This document shows, in pieces, positions 25,301 to 36,878 of a DNA stretch of 64,000 bases. Below the pieces are notes generated by a model that worked only from the letters and a program-made list of their open reading frames with translations, was not told where the DNA came from and searched no databases. Numbering within the stretch: position 1 is the stretch's first letter; each line of letters starts with the position of its first letter. The translations under genes were made by a program, and so were the position numbers. The DNA is taken from contig NC_021684.1 of assembly GCF_000247815.1 (NCBI RefSeq), positions 14,260,558 through 14,324,557 of the forward strand. Direction: 5' to 3'. This DNA is from Ficedula albicollis. Its lineage: Eukaryota; Chordata; Aves; Passeriformes; Muscicapidae.

Positions 25301-27810
25301 TATTATTTTCTACACTGTCATTAAAGAGTCTGCCTGGATGTCCACATGGGAAAGAAGGGGAATGTGTTAATTGCAAAAACTATTGTTTTTCAGTAAAGTA
25401 AGGCATTTCTTCCCTAAGCAGTGCAACTTAATTTTCTACTGAAAACCTGAAGTAGACCAAAAGTCACACCTCACAGGTCAAGCCTTCTCCAGGTGAGTGA
25501 CAACATAGAAAAGAAAGTCACCTGGAATTATATGGAGAGGGGAAAAAAGTGTAATACCTCAGCAATGCTCATTGCACTGTGACAGCATACTGCGGCTACA
25601 ACGCACAATAAAAATCAGAGATAAACCAGCCAGCCTCTTCTCTCTCTTCCCTGGTAGCAATTCAAAGTGTGCAGAGAGCTGGCCAACTGCCTGTGCACTG
25701 CTGAAATGCCACAGCCACCCTCAGGACAGGGATTCAAAAATGCACCAGCAGCGTGCTGGGCTTCTGGAGAGAGATGGATTTCATCGTTCCAAGTCACCGT
25801 TCAGAACAAGGGATGGGGATGCCTCCTATTTGTGTTGGCATTAACCTTCTGTCTCTAATCAAAACCTTGTGACACAAAAGATGCTGGAGAACAGCTCTGA
25901 ACCTTCCTCCTCATGTGAGGATCTTGGCAGCGTGGCTGGCTGAGTGTGACTGGTCCTGCAACTGCCTCATCTTTTCAAAATAAGCTGTGCTTTAAAAAAC
26001 AGCTCCTTCCCAACTGGTTGTACATCCAGCCTGTGCTGGTGAGGAGCGGAATAAAACAGTTTTTGCACAAGCACAGCGCTCTCAAGCACCCCTTGCTTTA
26101 GCAAAAACGAGGTTTATTTCACTCTTCACCTCATATATTCTCTCTCTACATATAAATACTGTATATCCAGTACAAGGCACATACAGACAAAACCAGAGGA
26201 AGACCACTACCATTCTAGGCACTCGTGTAGTACTTAGTCCATCTCCACCACAGTGTACTAGAGGTTGGGTGAATGCAAACAACAGGTAACAACAGGCTGA
26301 GGAGCGAGTCCAGGCAGGTAGGGTTGTGTTGGGATGTAACTGCAGCGCTCGTAAAATATACCCATTGCTGCATGCATGGACTGGACTGCTATGCCACATT
26401 TACCCTCCTGTGTCAGGCCACCAGCTCTGCAAGCAGCCGACCCAAAGTTGCTGTTACATTCCTCGGTCAAAGTTACGGAAGCGAGGGTAACCAGGGTAAA
26501 ATCCCAGTAGGAAACATGGCACTGAGAGGGCATGCACGGAATATGACAGGAGTGACTCGTGTCATTCGGTTTAGTCACATACCTCTTTCCCCTGCCAGGA
26601 TCATCCAAGATTGAATGAACAGTAGAAAAACAGGGAGGAAATTTAAATATGCAATCAGGCATTAGTTGGGTTTTGTGGATTGCTGCGTATTATCAATAAG
26701 TAAAACTATACTGCATATTTAATACACGCTGGAATGATTTTTAGGTGATTGTGAAATTACTTAGCAAAGGCTCTTAATGCAAAATATTGTGAGTATATCT
26801 ATATATATCCATGGGAAGGAAAAGAGAAAATAGTAAAAGAGTGCAACAATACCTACAGTCATAAACAATAACTGTTCACTCCGAATTTTAAAATTTTTAA
26901 CTTCTCAATATGCATTCAAGAGCACCAGATTTACAGAGAACTCAGGGCTCAATCCTGCAAATACTTACATGGGTATGCAACATCACCTGCTCAGGCAGAA
27001 ATGTCCTGACATGCTGAGAGCAGGACCACAGCCAGCCATGCCAGCTGCCTGTTTCCAGGATCAAGCCTCACAATTTTCTGGTGTATATTTGACTATGACA
27101 TGGTTTCAGTGGTTTTAAAACACTAATCTTTCTGTTAAGGTGCTTCGAAGAGTTGAGAGTGCTTGTATTAGACTTAGATAACCCAGACAATGAGTAATAG
27201 AGCACAGCTAACCCTAACCTCTGTGACTAGTAATTGAGGTACTCCCAACAAGCCAAGGCAGAATAGGCCAACAGGACACCAGGTGAGTTAATCACGCACT
27301 GGAGGGGCCCAGGGAGACCCTGGAAACAACCTGAATTCTCAGAAAGGGGCAGAAAGGAGAATTGTTCTGTCTTGCTGCAGTTTTCCTTGCTCCCCTCCGG
27401 GCAGCAGGAGCGGCAGCTGCAGCAGGGACCCCGCTCATGCTGGGGGGAGGCACACACACAGGTCATGATTTGGAAATACGACCTTTCTGGAAAGTGGACA
27501 GGCTTGCTCCTGCAGGTAGTTGGTGGTGAATATTTTGGGCAGATTCGGCTCCTGCTGGCACTGTCAGAAAGGCTGCAGACTGACACCGAGGAGAGCACAA
27601 CTCAATTAATTCATCCTTCAGCCCTCCCTCCCCTCTGAAAACACATTCCTCCTGCAGTGTACCTTGCCTTCATCGTACTTGAGTGTGCTTTCAGCCTTTA
27701 AAAAAGATAACCCAGCACCAGCTGGGAAGACATCACACAAACATACAAAGCTCCCACTGGATCCTGCAGGAGACCTGGGGGGACACGACCTCGCCGGGGA
27801 CGCTGCTCAC
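22321..27810 (-). other. CADPS: CADPS intron
   Basis: This is a 5490-bp intron between the HHAE and AFAWW exons. It contains a TA/CA alternating stretch at 24962-25041 and a decoy minus-strand donor (CAG|GTAAGTA at 24888/24887) with no usable exon. Mammals can splice a small PHVDKGE insert here. I searched for it and found no match. Confidence 0.88.
24962..25041. repeat. Imperfect (TA/CA) alternating repeat
   Basis: Alternating purine-pyrimidine sequence (tacacatgtatatatgtatg and acatatatacatatacacat) is broken by a short unique segment. It is a simple-sequence tract inside an intron. Confidence 0.75.
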
Positions 27811-27917
27811 CTCTGCATGGTGCTCTTCGTTTTGCTGTAGGACTTCAATTACCAACTCTGCCAGACGTATTGTATCTTCTAACTTTTTAGCTGGTGTGAC
27901 TAACCGGCCTACATTCT
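27811..27917 (-). CDS. CADPS: CADPS exon: [18 protein letters not shown]...EEHHAE
   Basis: This 107-nt exon has acceptor cttgtactacag and donor GAG|GTGAGC. It begins AG-AAT, so the first codon depends on the upstream exon used: Glu, Gln or Lys. It encodes 35 codons, [18 protein letters not shown] then [17 protein letters not shown], a MUN-region helix pair, and ends in phase 0. NVGRLV replaces the NVGRLI I recall from human. It is the constitutive end point of the optional phase-1 exon block. Confidence 0.98.
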
Positions 27918-30273
27918 CTGTAGTACAAGAACTCAAGTTAAAAGGAAGGCAGGGTGAAAAGCTAGACGAACAGTAAGTTATTTTAGAGGTTAAAAAAACA
28001 AAAACCAAATCATAATATTCTGCAGCTTTAAAGATCTTTTCATGCATATGTTAAATGCTTATATAATTAGTACTGAGCAAACCAGAAAGCCACATTCGTT
28101 ATTATACTATGAAAATACAGTGCTCCAGCTCCAAATTTCACAATACTGTCAGAGTTGGTTTGCTTTATGGTGGCACTTTATTAGCTCAAGTAAGAACATC
28201 ACATTCCCTAAAGACAGCATCTGGCCACTAATGTATGAACAATATGTATCCTTCGACGTAGATGATGCTATTATAGGAATCATGTCTATATTATTTAAAA
28301 ATTCTTTAAAGATTAATTCAAACAAATCTGTCTGCACTTTTAATAAATTGTCAGATTCGAGCAATTTAAATGTCACCTGCTACTAAAAGCAAAACTTGCA
28401 GGTCTGTCTTGCTCCAGGATTTAACTCCACAAGGGTCAGGAGTTATGCATGCTGGAGGAAGTGAAAAGTGTAAATCCCACGCTCATAGGTAAGATTTATA
28501 TAGGAAAAGATATGCAACTTTACAACAAAAACCCCGCAAAACAAACCAAAGAGTTTAAATCCTGGAGCTTGGTGTTTACCTATGTTGAGTTTATCCTGCA
28601 GTGTTTTCTGAAAACTCTAAAAAATAATTAAATTATATTCTTTCAGGTAATTTATATTATTAAAAACACATTAAAAATGTGAGGTGCTAACAATACAGAA
28701 CATTTAGAGCATTTCGCTAGAAATAGCATAGAGGAAAAGAAAATAATCACAAAGTCCCTGAATGACAGCTTCTGCAGAGCTGACCACAGACATCTCTCTG
28801 GTCCACACCCAGGCCCCAGTCCCTGAGTAGCAAGGGCAAAGAGGGGCATTTCTCTTCACAGCCAGCTCACACCTCTGCATCCAAAGGTATTCTGGCCTCT
28901 CCATGGCACCAAAGAGCAGCTCACTGCCCTGGGGTGTGCCAGCTCTCCCTGTGATGGTTATTGTGATCAGGAGTGGAGTGGAGACCTGCCTCCTTGGGAC
29001 CCACATGCCAACAGGCCAGGTAATGACAGGGCATCTCTCTCCACTCTGTTTTTTCCTAGTGTTTTGGTCTTGTTTACTGGTGGGACAGAAACTTGAGGTA
29101 GCACAAGGTGGCTTGTTCTGCTTGACTGGGTCACCCAGGGAGAAATCCCTCCTTGCTGAAGGCTCAGGGGGCTTCCAGGACTTCATCCTCCCCCTCAAAG
29201 TCTTGCCAGCCCCCGTTTTCCCTGAATAGCTGTTTACAGGTTACACAGTCCCCATGAAAAGGAAAGCTCTATGTTTCAGGACAGTCCCAAACGTGGCTGG
29301 TTTCTGGAGGAGCTCAGCAAGCTGGAATCTGGCACTGTAGGGCCTCAGCTTGGCTGAGGCATGGTAAAGCACCGTGCAAATGAACTCCACAGTTTTACTG
29401 ATTTATGGCACAGATAAGGGTCTTGGGTGTTTCCTCTCCAGTTTTGGTGCTGTTTCTTGTATCACTGGAAATGATAAAAAATATCAAGGCTTCTCTTAAT
29501 ATAATTTACTGAGCAAATACTGAAATTGGAGAGCTCCTGGTTAACACCTCAGTCTTTGTCCTATACTATCCAACACCTCGATGGCTACAAGAAGTAGAAA
29601 CCACTTCCTTTTGCAAAAGCAGCTCAAAGACAGCTCCCTCAGTAAGATCTGGTTGTTTCTGCACCTCCAAAGCCAAGGGGAAGCTTTTCCATTGATCAGT
29701 GCAGCATCAGGCCCATTCTCATTTGCAACATTGATCTGCTCTCAAATATAACTAAAAGACAAAAGTGTTAATAAGAACAACTGCTCAAAGATGCTGTCTT
29801 TAAAGAAAATATTGATGCTTATATAACTTTGGCAGCCAGCAGATGTCAATCTTAATTTTTTTCCTTCTTATTTTAAATATTTCCCTGGTTAAGTTACTAT
29901 ACATCAGAATATTCTGTTAAGATAGCTGGAGCACTGACAGTTACATGAAACGTATACGATATACTTATCAAACATTTCATCCAACATCATGTAAAGCTCA
30001 TACATATTTATAATTTCCATGCAAAATGTTATGCAACAACAATGTTATTTTGTGCTGACGTTGATATTTGAAAATGTTGCATATGTCAGACATTGCTAGA
30101 CAAAAAAATGTGGACATTTTGAAATAAACGCTACCTCTAAATCTCTAAAACCTACCACGTCGCACTAGGTGTTTTGTATAAAGCTGCACATGAGGACTAG
30201 CTTTCTACTGCTACACGAGCGGCTGCTAGACTAAGAAAGCACTGAATAAAAGAAAGGAAGACTATTACAGTAC

Positions 30274-30378
30274 TTGGCGGCTGTTTGGCCATGCCTTTGA
30301 GCATATGATCTATCATGTTAGTCTGCGTTTGAGGAGATGATGGTGGCCCAGCCGGCGGCTTAGGCTTGGGCGGACGGG
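30274..30378 (-). CDS. CADPS: Candidate cassette exon of CADPS, Pro/Lys-rich linker, 35 codons
   Basis: This 105-nt open segment stands out as GC-rich inside AT-rich intron. A CTCTCTCTCTCT tract and acceptor atgcacaaccag precede it, and donor A|GTACTG follows. It enters with CC and leaves with A, so it is phase 1-1 and fits between the 69-nt exon or microexon and the exon at 27811-27917. The product is P-RPPKPKPPAGPPSSPQTQ then TNMIDHMLKGMAKQPP-K: a proline/lysine SH3-ligand-like stretch followed by a short helical piece. The donor is weak (ACTG at +3 to +6). I cannot match it to a CAPS1 isoform I remember, so it is a candidate only. The upstream frame stays open well past the acceptor. Confidence 0.48.
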
Positions 30379-31479
30379 CTGGTTGTGCATGACGGAGAGA
30401 GAGAGACGCCAAAAGTAAAGAGACAAATGACTTCATAAACAGTGACAAAAAGATGGAAATTTCAAAAGGAACATAAGCAGAAATGAACAAATACAAATGG
30501 AAGAAGCTGCTGGGTTTTTGCTTATCGGTATTTGGGGTACTACATGGTAATGACACCATTTGACAACACATATTCTAGAAGTCGGCAGATTCGAACATCC
30601 TACAGTACCGTGCAATCAGAAAGCCAAAAATTCAAGGCAAGTATGAAACCACACTTTGTGCACTCACACGAGGAGACTGAGATGGGTTAATTCAGTTAAA
30701 ACTCTGGAATTCAGAAAAGGTGAACTAAAAAACACGACTTGAAGTCAGCTCCCCAATGCTGAGGCACGTTTAGCAATAGAATAATGAGCCATAGGAATTA
30801 ATTGCTTTGCAAATATCAATTACACATTTTAGAATTAAACGTCACTGTTGGTTAAAGGGAGCTATAAAATATTCTTGTGCAATTTAAACATGTAAAAAAA
30901 TCTGTCACTTAAAAATGTGTGGTTCCTGATCGTTTCCAGCTCATTTAATTATTTTCAACTTGGAATTCTAGTGGCTTTTATATTCTGGGTTGAATCATAT
31001 ATAAAAACTTGCCAGCTCTATCAAATATGTTACTTGCTATTCCAAATGTTAGAATACTGCAATCAGGACTTGACCCATCTGTCATATAGTTTACAATATC
31101 AGCATAGGAAAAATTCAAAGAAAATAGCCTTTCCTTTTACATACACCCAGAGAATAAATTATATGCTGTGAATATATTAACACAATAGTTTCTATTCCTT
31201 TTAATAACAGTTTTTAGCAGCATTGTGACTATTTTTAATCATGTCATTTGCAAGGAATCTGGCATATTTATCTGGACATTCTATTGCCAAAAGTCCTTGC
31301 CATTTTGCTTGCATTTTCCAGTGGGGGAAAAAAAAAATCACTTGGCTTGTGCAAAGGAGATTTCTGATTGCTTTATTTCTCACAGAACTATAACACTTAC
31401 CAAAGTATAATAAAGAATATTCGAGTAAACCATTAAAGAGTGAGTTAGGTTGGTGCCCCTCTCCGTACACAGGGATAGA

Positions 31480-31546
31480 TACACATACATACATAAAAAC
31501 ACACACAATGCACACGTGTGCACATGCACACGCACACACATACATT
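31480..31546. repeat. Imperfect (AC)n / (ACAT)n repeat
   Basis: An alternating AC/ACAT tract (acacatacatacataaaaac followed by acacacaatgcacacg and more) in the intron. It includes several CACGTG-like alternations. Confidence 0.8.
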
Positions 31547-32642
31547 TTTAGTCTTTTAAGCTGTGTAGTGATTAATTCAGATTCTCAGATTCAAGCTATT
31601 GGCTTTCTTTCTTTTCCTTGTTTTCTTAAAACAGGAAAAGCAAATCTATTCATTCATCTCTGGAGTAATCCTGACCTTTGTTCAATGTTTACCAAGGGTG
31701 ACTTTGGCCCCAGAAACAAACTTCTCAGCCTCAAGTGACAAAAATAACTGCTTTTTGGGAATTGGCCTATTGACTTTCACTCTACTCTAAAACATAAGCA
31801 CTGATTTCTCCTGAGCTTGACATGCAGATTTAGGAAGAATATTTTACTGCCCATCGCTATGGAGAGCAGTTTGTGCCAAGGTCTCTGGATGGGAAGGGAT
31901 GGTGGGGAGAGGAAATTGCACATCTCCTCCCACCCATGCCTGACAACCACAGGGTGGGAACCCCTCGCCACCCAGGGGAGTCTGTTGGGTGGCAAAGTTG
32001 GGGGTGCCAAAGACAGAGAGCTCTTCCTACGAGTGCCAAAGCCAAGGTTAAAGGAATCTCAGTTGCACCCTATTGCACACCTCAGCACTGCAGCCCCCAA
32101 GCATCCTTAAATGTGGAGTCCAGCCCCTGCCCCTAACAGCTACCCATCCAAAAATAGCTGTTAGACTTCACAGACATCCAGACTCCAGAGTGTTGGACGG
32201 GCCTGATTAGCACAAGTGTTTTCTGTCCTAGGGAAAAGTCATTAATAGAGAAGGAGGAGGAGGAGAAGGCAAGAGATGCAGCAGCATCTTCACGAGTCGC
32301 TAGTGCAGCGCGTAGAGAACAGCTTGGAGGAGGCTCCCGCTGTGCAGTTGTCAGCACAGTGCCCCGGGGTGGCTCTCACTTCTCTGGGGGGGCTCTGAGA
32401 GACCCCTCCAGCACCTTACCCTGCTCCTGGCATCCCCCCACCACCACTCGCTCGTGGAAACAAGCTCCCACAAGGCACTGGAGCAGGCTAAGCAACAAAC
32501 TCTCGATGTAATTCTGATCTGGCCCGATCTGCACAAATACTCAGCTCCTTTCGCACATTTCAGTTTTTCAGACCCAAATTCAAGGCACTTGCATGATGGC
32601 TGCAGAACCACCTGGAGCTGAAGGAGGGGAAGAGTTGTCTCT

Positions 32643-32755
32643 GTTCCTGGGGGATCTGAACACCCATGAGCCCTAACCCATGCTTTTCTTTATCCTCTCC
32701 TTATGTTCCTGGGGGATCTGAACACCCATGAGCCCCAACCCATGCTTTTCTTTAT
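32643..32755. repeat. 62-bp direct repeat, two copies
   Basis: The segment starting gttcctgggggatctgaac recurs at 32643 and 32705. The second copy has one visible substitution (ccctaaccc versus ccccaaccc) before the copies diverge near the end of the second. Confidence 0.93.
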
Positions 32756-33871
32756 TGTCTCCTTTTTGCAAGAAAATTTAGAAGATTACGGTCTGGCTAA
32801 GGAAAGGGATGAATTTCCTCTGTAAATTGAAATAGAAATGGGGTTGTGACAGCCATGCACTATGAGGCAATAGAGCCCATGTACTTCTCTGGGTCCAGGT
32901 GTCAGAGATGCACATGAGGTCCCTTTCAGGGGTGGCTCAGCTCCTGCTCAGAGCGAGGGAGATGTGTGAGGCTGGACGGGTTTTATGGCGCTTGCTAGTG
33001 ATCAGCTGCGGCGTGTGGCAGGTTTTGTTTCACTTTGGCTTTTCTTTTTTCCCCTCTTCTTTTCCTCTCTGATCCCTCGCTGCAGGCAGTTTAGTATCAG
33101 AAATTCTCTTGTACTCGCTTCTCATGTGTGTCAGATAAATAATATTTAAACACCTTCACCACTGAAATCAGAGCCAGGAGCAGTTTCTTACTGCCTGACA
33201 AAGTGCTTTCCTGGACAAACTTCTACTACGCTTCTGCATGATACTGGCACATAAAGTACTTGCAGAAGCTCCAATTGGAAAAATCTGCATTTGTGCTCGC
33301 AATGAGCTTCAACCTGCAATAGCAGGTATATTGATAAAACTGTGCTACTTTGGGTACAGATACTGCACACAATTCATAGTGCGTGACTCTTTACAGATGG
33401 AAAGATTTTCAAACTATGTGTTTCTCCCTCGACAGCATGATTTCTGCTATATGGGTTACTAAGACATCAGCAACATTAAGAATTACACTTGCAATAGGAG
33501 AAGAATATTATTGACTTCTCACATTTTTTAGAAGCATAGCCACTGATTTAATGATTTCCCTGTAATAATTAAAAATATATGACCCTTGCCAAAGGCTTTA
33601 GCATCCAAGTGTTATGTGTGCATTCATTTATGAGCCAATCCTCAAAACAATACAAAAAGCTGCTGTTCTCAAGACAGCTATAAAGCATAATGGACTTAGC
33701 CCAAGGACAAGGCAGGGCAGCCTCTTACTACACTCCCAAAATTAATTTGTGTGTATCTGAAAGGGATTTCAGCGATGGTGTTTTTTCCTCACAAAATAAG
33801 AGAGAGGAAAAAAGGAAAAGGAAAGAAAAAAATCATAAGAATGTATTTTTTTTAACTCAGAAAGAGATGCC

Positions 33872-34024
33872 AATTCACCTCAAAACCTCAACATACTAGG
33901 AGAAAACTGCTCTCCTGATTTTCTAATGATTATTGAGCCTAGTGGAGGAATTCACCTCAAAACCTCAACATACTAGGAGAGAACTGCTCTCCTGATTTTC
34001 TAATGATTATCGAGCCTAGTGGAG
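33872..34024. repeat. 77-bp direct repeat, two copies
   Basis: The segment starting aattcacctcaaaacctcaa recurs at 33872 and 33949. The copies differ at only a couple of positions (gagaAaact versus gagaGaact, tattgag versus tatcgag). This is a young local duplication in the intron. Confidence 0.94.
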
Positions 34025-34572
34025 AATTTGTGCCTATCTGAATTGTATCTCATGTCCCAGGCAGCAAGTTGCTCCCACAGTTGGTGGGAGACTCGTAGAA
34101 AGATAACATCAGAATGCAGATCTTGAGATTTCTGAACTCTTGCAATCACTTTGTACTGCTTTAGACATTGCCTTTGAAAGGTCAAGAGGAAATCTTGAAA
34201 GCTACATAACAATTCTTTGTTAAACACAGCCAAATGCCACTTTGAGGAATGAAACAAATAAAGCAGCATTTCAGCACACATGGATACAGGCTATAGTCAT
34301 GCCTGAGTGAAAGTATAGGATTTATTATTGACTTCAGCCTCCACTCCTGCATACAAAATGGATGTTTCCATATATTTTACATTTTTATTTACTCAAAGAA
34401 CGCAATTTTATATTCTTTTTAAGCTTTGTGTTTTATCACAAACGCTGGAGTGATTGCCCAGCAGGGGTTGGGCTGACAGATCACACAGGACCTCTCCTTG
34501 CCTTGGACCTGGTCAGTTGACAGGCAGCTCATCTCCTCAGCTGAGTTTTGGATATGTGCACAGAGCTCCCCA

Positions 34573-34718
34573 GTGTGTGCCAGCTGTGCAGCACGGCGAC
34601 ATGCGGTGCCTTGGGAGACTCCTTTCCTGCACAGGGGATGGAGTGGTGTGTGCCAGCTGTGCAGCACGGCGACATGCAGTGCCTTGGGAGACTCCTTTCC
34701 TGCGCAGGGGATGGAGTA
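34573..34718. repeat. 73-bp direct repeat, two copies
   Basis: The segment starting gtgtgtgccagctgtgcagc recurs at 34573 and 34646. Two substitutions are visible (gcggtgcc/gcagtgcc, gcacagg/gcgcagg). The unit is not a multiple of three and has no coding relevance. Confidence 0.94.
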
Positions 34719-36701
34719 GCTGCTGGACAAGCAAAAACCTGGTATTTTTGGATAGCCCAAAACAGAGTAGATGATTTGCCTGGGGTCCCTCTGCTCTCCA
34801 GCTACTTTCCATGAGACATCCCAGTGCTCTGCCACCCACTTCCTGGCACTAAGCACCGAGGTGAGACCTGTCTCCATCCCCATGTCTCCTTCACTGCTCC
34901 CCTCTGTGCACCAACTCAGCACTGCCACAAGAAACCTCTCCCTACAGAGACCAAACCCAAACTGCAATATGAGAATTACTCAGTCTGAAAACTGAACTCT
35001 CCCCACAGTCTTACACCAAACACAAATTGTCAAACTAACAACTATTGCCTTGGCTGGCACCACCTCTGAAGCTGCCTGTAGCCAACTCCAGCAGTGCAAG
35101 GTGGCACTTGTGTTCATGGGATCCCTGTACACAAGGGATGGAGAAGTTATTATTTCCTAAAATAATTATGTATTCCTGACCTACATAAATAAACAAACAT
35201 TTATTACAAGGTTACTATTATTATTCTTACTGTTAGTAGCTTTGATTAATAATTAATGTAATTTATTTTTAATTCTTTTAGCACAGTTCTCTATTTAATG
35301 TTCTATTTCAATATTTTAAAGGCAAGAGATTACACACTTCCTAGGAGAAAGGAGAACCAAAGGGTAACACTTGTGTCTTTAAGAAGCTGTTTTCAGCATC
35401 TTATTTTTATTCTTGCTTCTGGCAAAATAAAAAAAGTCAGGCCAAACCCCAGCCACTTTTGACTCCACTTAAGTTGAAGAACTAGTTTCAAGTGAGTCCT
35501 GCTGACCTTGCCTGAAAATTTTTTATTTAAAACAAAGGGAGATTTGTGGACATAAAGCAGTGGAGTCACAACTCCCTGTGCCCTTTCACTTGCTCCAAGC
35601 ATTGGGAGGATGCAGGTTATTTTTAAACAAGCTAGGCCATAGGAATGTCCTTCTGAATTCCTGAACTGCAGGCATGTGACAGGTTCTTGCAGCAAGCACG
35701 ATGCTCCATGCAGTTATTATGATTAATACACAGCAGCCTGTGCTCACTCTAATTGTTACAGTTAATGGCAATGATTTGGATTATTCTATTTACTTTTGTT
35801 TATTTGCACCTTTCATAGATGTAAGGAAAAATTATTCTCCATTTTCTAAATATTGATTGTTATTTGCAATTCATTTTACTATGATGCAATAGATTATGGG
35901 CCAAATTTGAGCTGAGGAGGTCTGGGGAAGCCAGAACCTGGCCTGGCCTCTTCTAAAGCAATTTCCCTGTGCAAACAGAGCTGAAATCAACTGGATCCTT
36001 TCTTTATTCCCCACAAAACAGAACAATCTACTCACAAAAAGAAATGAACAGTTCAGGTTTCAAGGACTTTAGAACTAGGACTCTGGGATACAACAGAAAC
36101 GAGAAGAGGGGCTGCAGAGCTCCACCATCCCTTCTGCAGAGATGTGCACTCGAGCTGAGCCTTTGCCTTGTTACATGTCACCACAGGTTATAAACAAGAG
36201 ACAAACAAGACTTCTGTCCCACCAGATTGTTTGTTACACATTAACAAATAAACTGAAATAAGGAAATAAAGAAAAACCCAGTCCTCCCATCAGGGCAGAA
36301 AACAGAAGGTATGAAAACCAAAAATGAACGTTAGTTTACTTATAAATGTGCTTGTTAGGTGTGGAAAATTAATGGCCAAATCACCAACATTTTTTCACCC
36401 AAAATGAGCTGCAGTTCTTTTGAAAAAACAAGAAACATTCTCTTTACAAAGACTAGATTCTTCTCTACAACTGTCTCCTAAGAAGGCACTACGTCTCTAC
36501 AGGGTATTTTTAATCTACACTCTATTCTATGAAAGGAGGAAAAGGAGATTATGTAGACAGCACAAATTAACTCCTTAAGTATCAATGCATCTCCATTTTC
36601 AGCCTGAAGGAGTACATATCTTAAGGAGCTATGAAAATAGAAAACAAAATAAATATAACTCAACAGTCCTAACAATTTATAATGCATATACAATTGTTCA
36701 C

Positions 36702-36719
36702 CTGCATCCTTTTGATTCT
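36702..36719 (-). CDS. CADPS: CADPS 18-nt microexon encoding NQKDA (with split Glu)
   Basis: This microexon is too short to detect except by homology. It reads AG-AAT-CAA-AAG-GAT-GCA-G between acceptor tttcatatag and donor GTGAAC. It is phase 1-1, and with a preceding G and a following AG gives E-NQKDA-E, the KIEENQKDAENVGRL form remembered from mammalian CAPS1. It can be added or dropped without changing frame. The upstream flank is an unusually long pyrimidine tract with a TGC 18 nt before the exon, the arrangement typical of neuronal SRRM4/PTB-controlled microexons (regulation inferred). At 18 nt it alters a surface loop by six residues. Confidence 0.93.
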
Positions 36720-36721
36720 CT

Positions 36722-36785
36722 ATATGAAAGAGAGAAAGCAACAAGGAGAGAAAAGAGAGAAACAAGAACAGATATGCAGGATTAA
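36722..36785 (-). promoter_or_regulatory. Long pyrimidine tract upstream of CADPS microexon, with UGC near the 3' splice site
   Basis: Read in the transcript sense, this 60-odd-nt stretch is nearly all C and T (tttctctcttttctctcc, then ttgttgctttctctctttc) and ends 2 nt before the microexon acceptor AG. It holds repeated CUCUCU/UCUU elements of the type bound by PTBP1. A UGC at 36740-36738 lies 18 nt from the exon, the position of SRRM4 (nSR100) enhancers in neuronal microexons. The protein binding is inferred from motif type and placement. Confidence 0.65.
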
Positions 36786-36850
36786 TGAGCAAGTGGACCG
36801 CACAGCCCCCCAGTTATGCGTGAAATATGACATTTGAAAAAAAGAAAAGT

Positions 36851-36878
36851 CGCCCCGTCTCGCCCCCCGCCCCCCGAG
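36851..36878 (-). promoter_or_regulatory. G-run block (possible intronic splicing element or G-quadruplex)
   Basis: On the transcribed-sense strand this reads GGGGGGCGGGGGGCGAGACG followed by GGGCG, that is two runs of six G and one of four. It lies about 130-160 nt upstream of the 18-nt microexon. G-runs are known intronic splicing elements; any role here is inferred. Confidence 0.4.

Larger units (their letters stand above)
27918..36701 (-). other. CADPS: CADPS intron (split in two if the 105-nt candidate exon is used)
   Basis: This is an 8784-bp intron between the microexon and the NVGRL exon. It contains the candidate exon at 30274-30378, an AC-rich tract near 31.5 kb, and three short two-copy duplications at 32643-32755, 33872-34024 and 34573-34718. 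Its other open frames show no recognisable protein. Confidence 0.88.

Noticed and set aside
27663..27677. 15-nt minus-strand YDEGK microexon with AG and GT borders in the intron where mammals can insert PHVDKGE
   Set aside because: The frame and phase fit, but the resemblance is only a few residues, the upstream pyrimidine tract is poor and 15-nt matches are expected by chance. Only a junction read 27811-27677-27663-22320 would rescue it.
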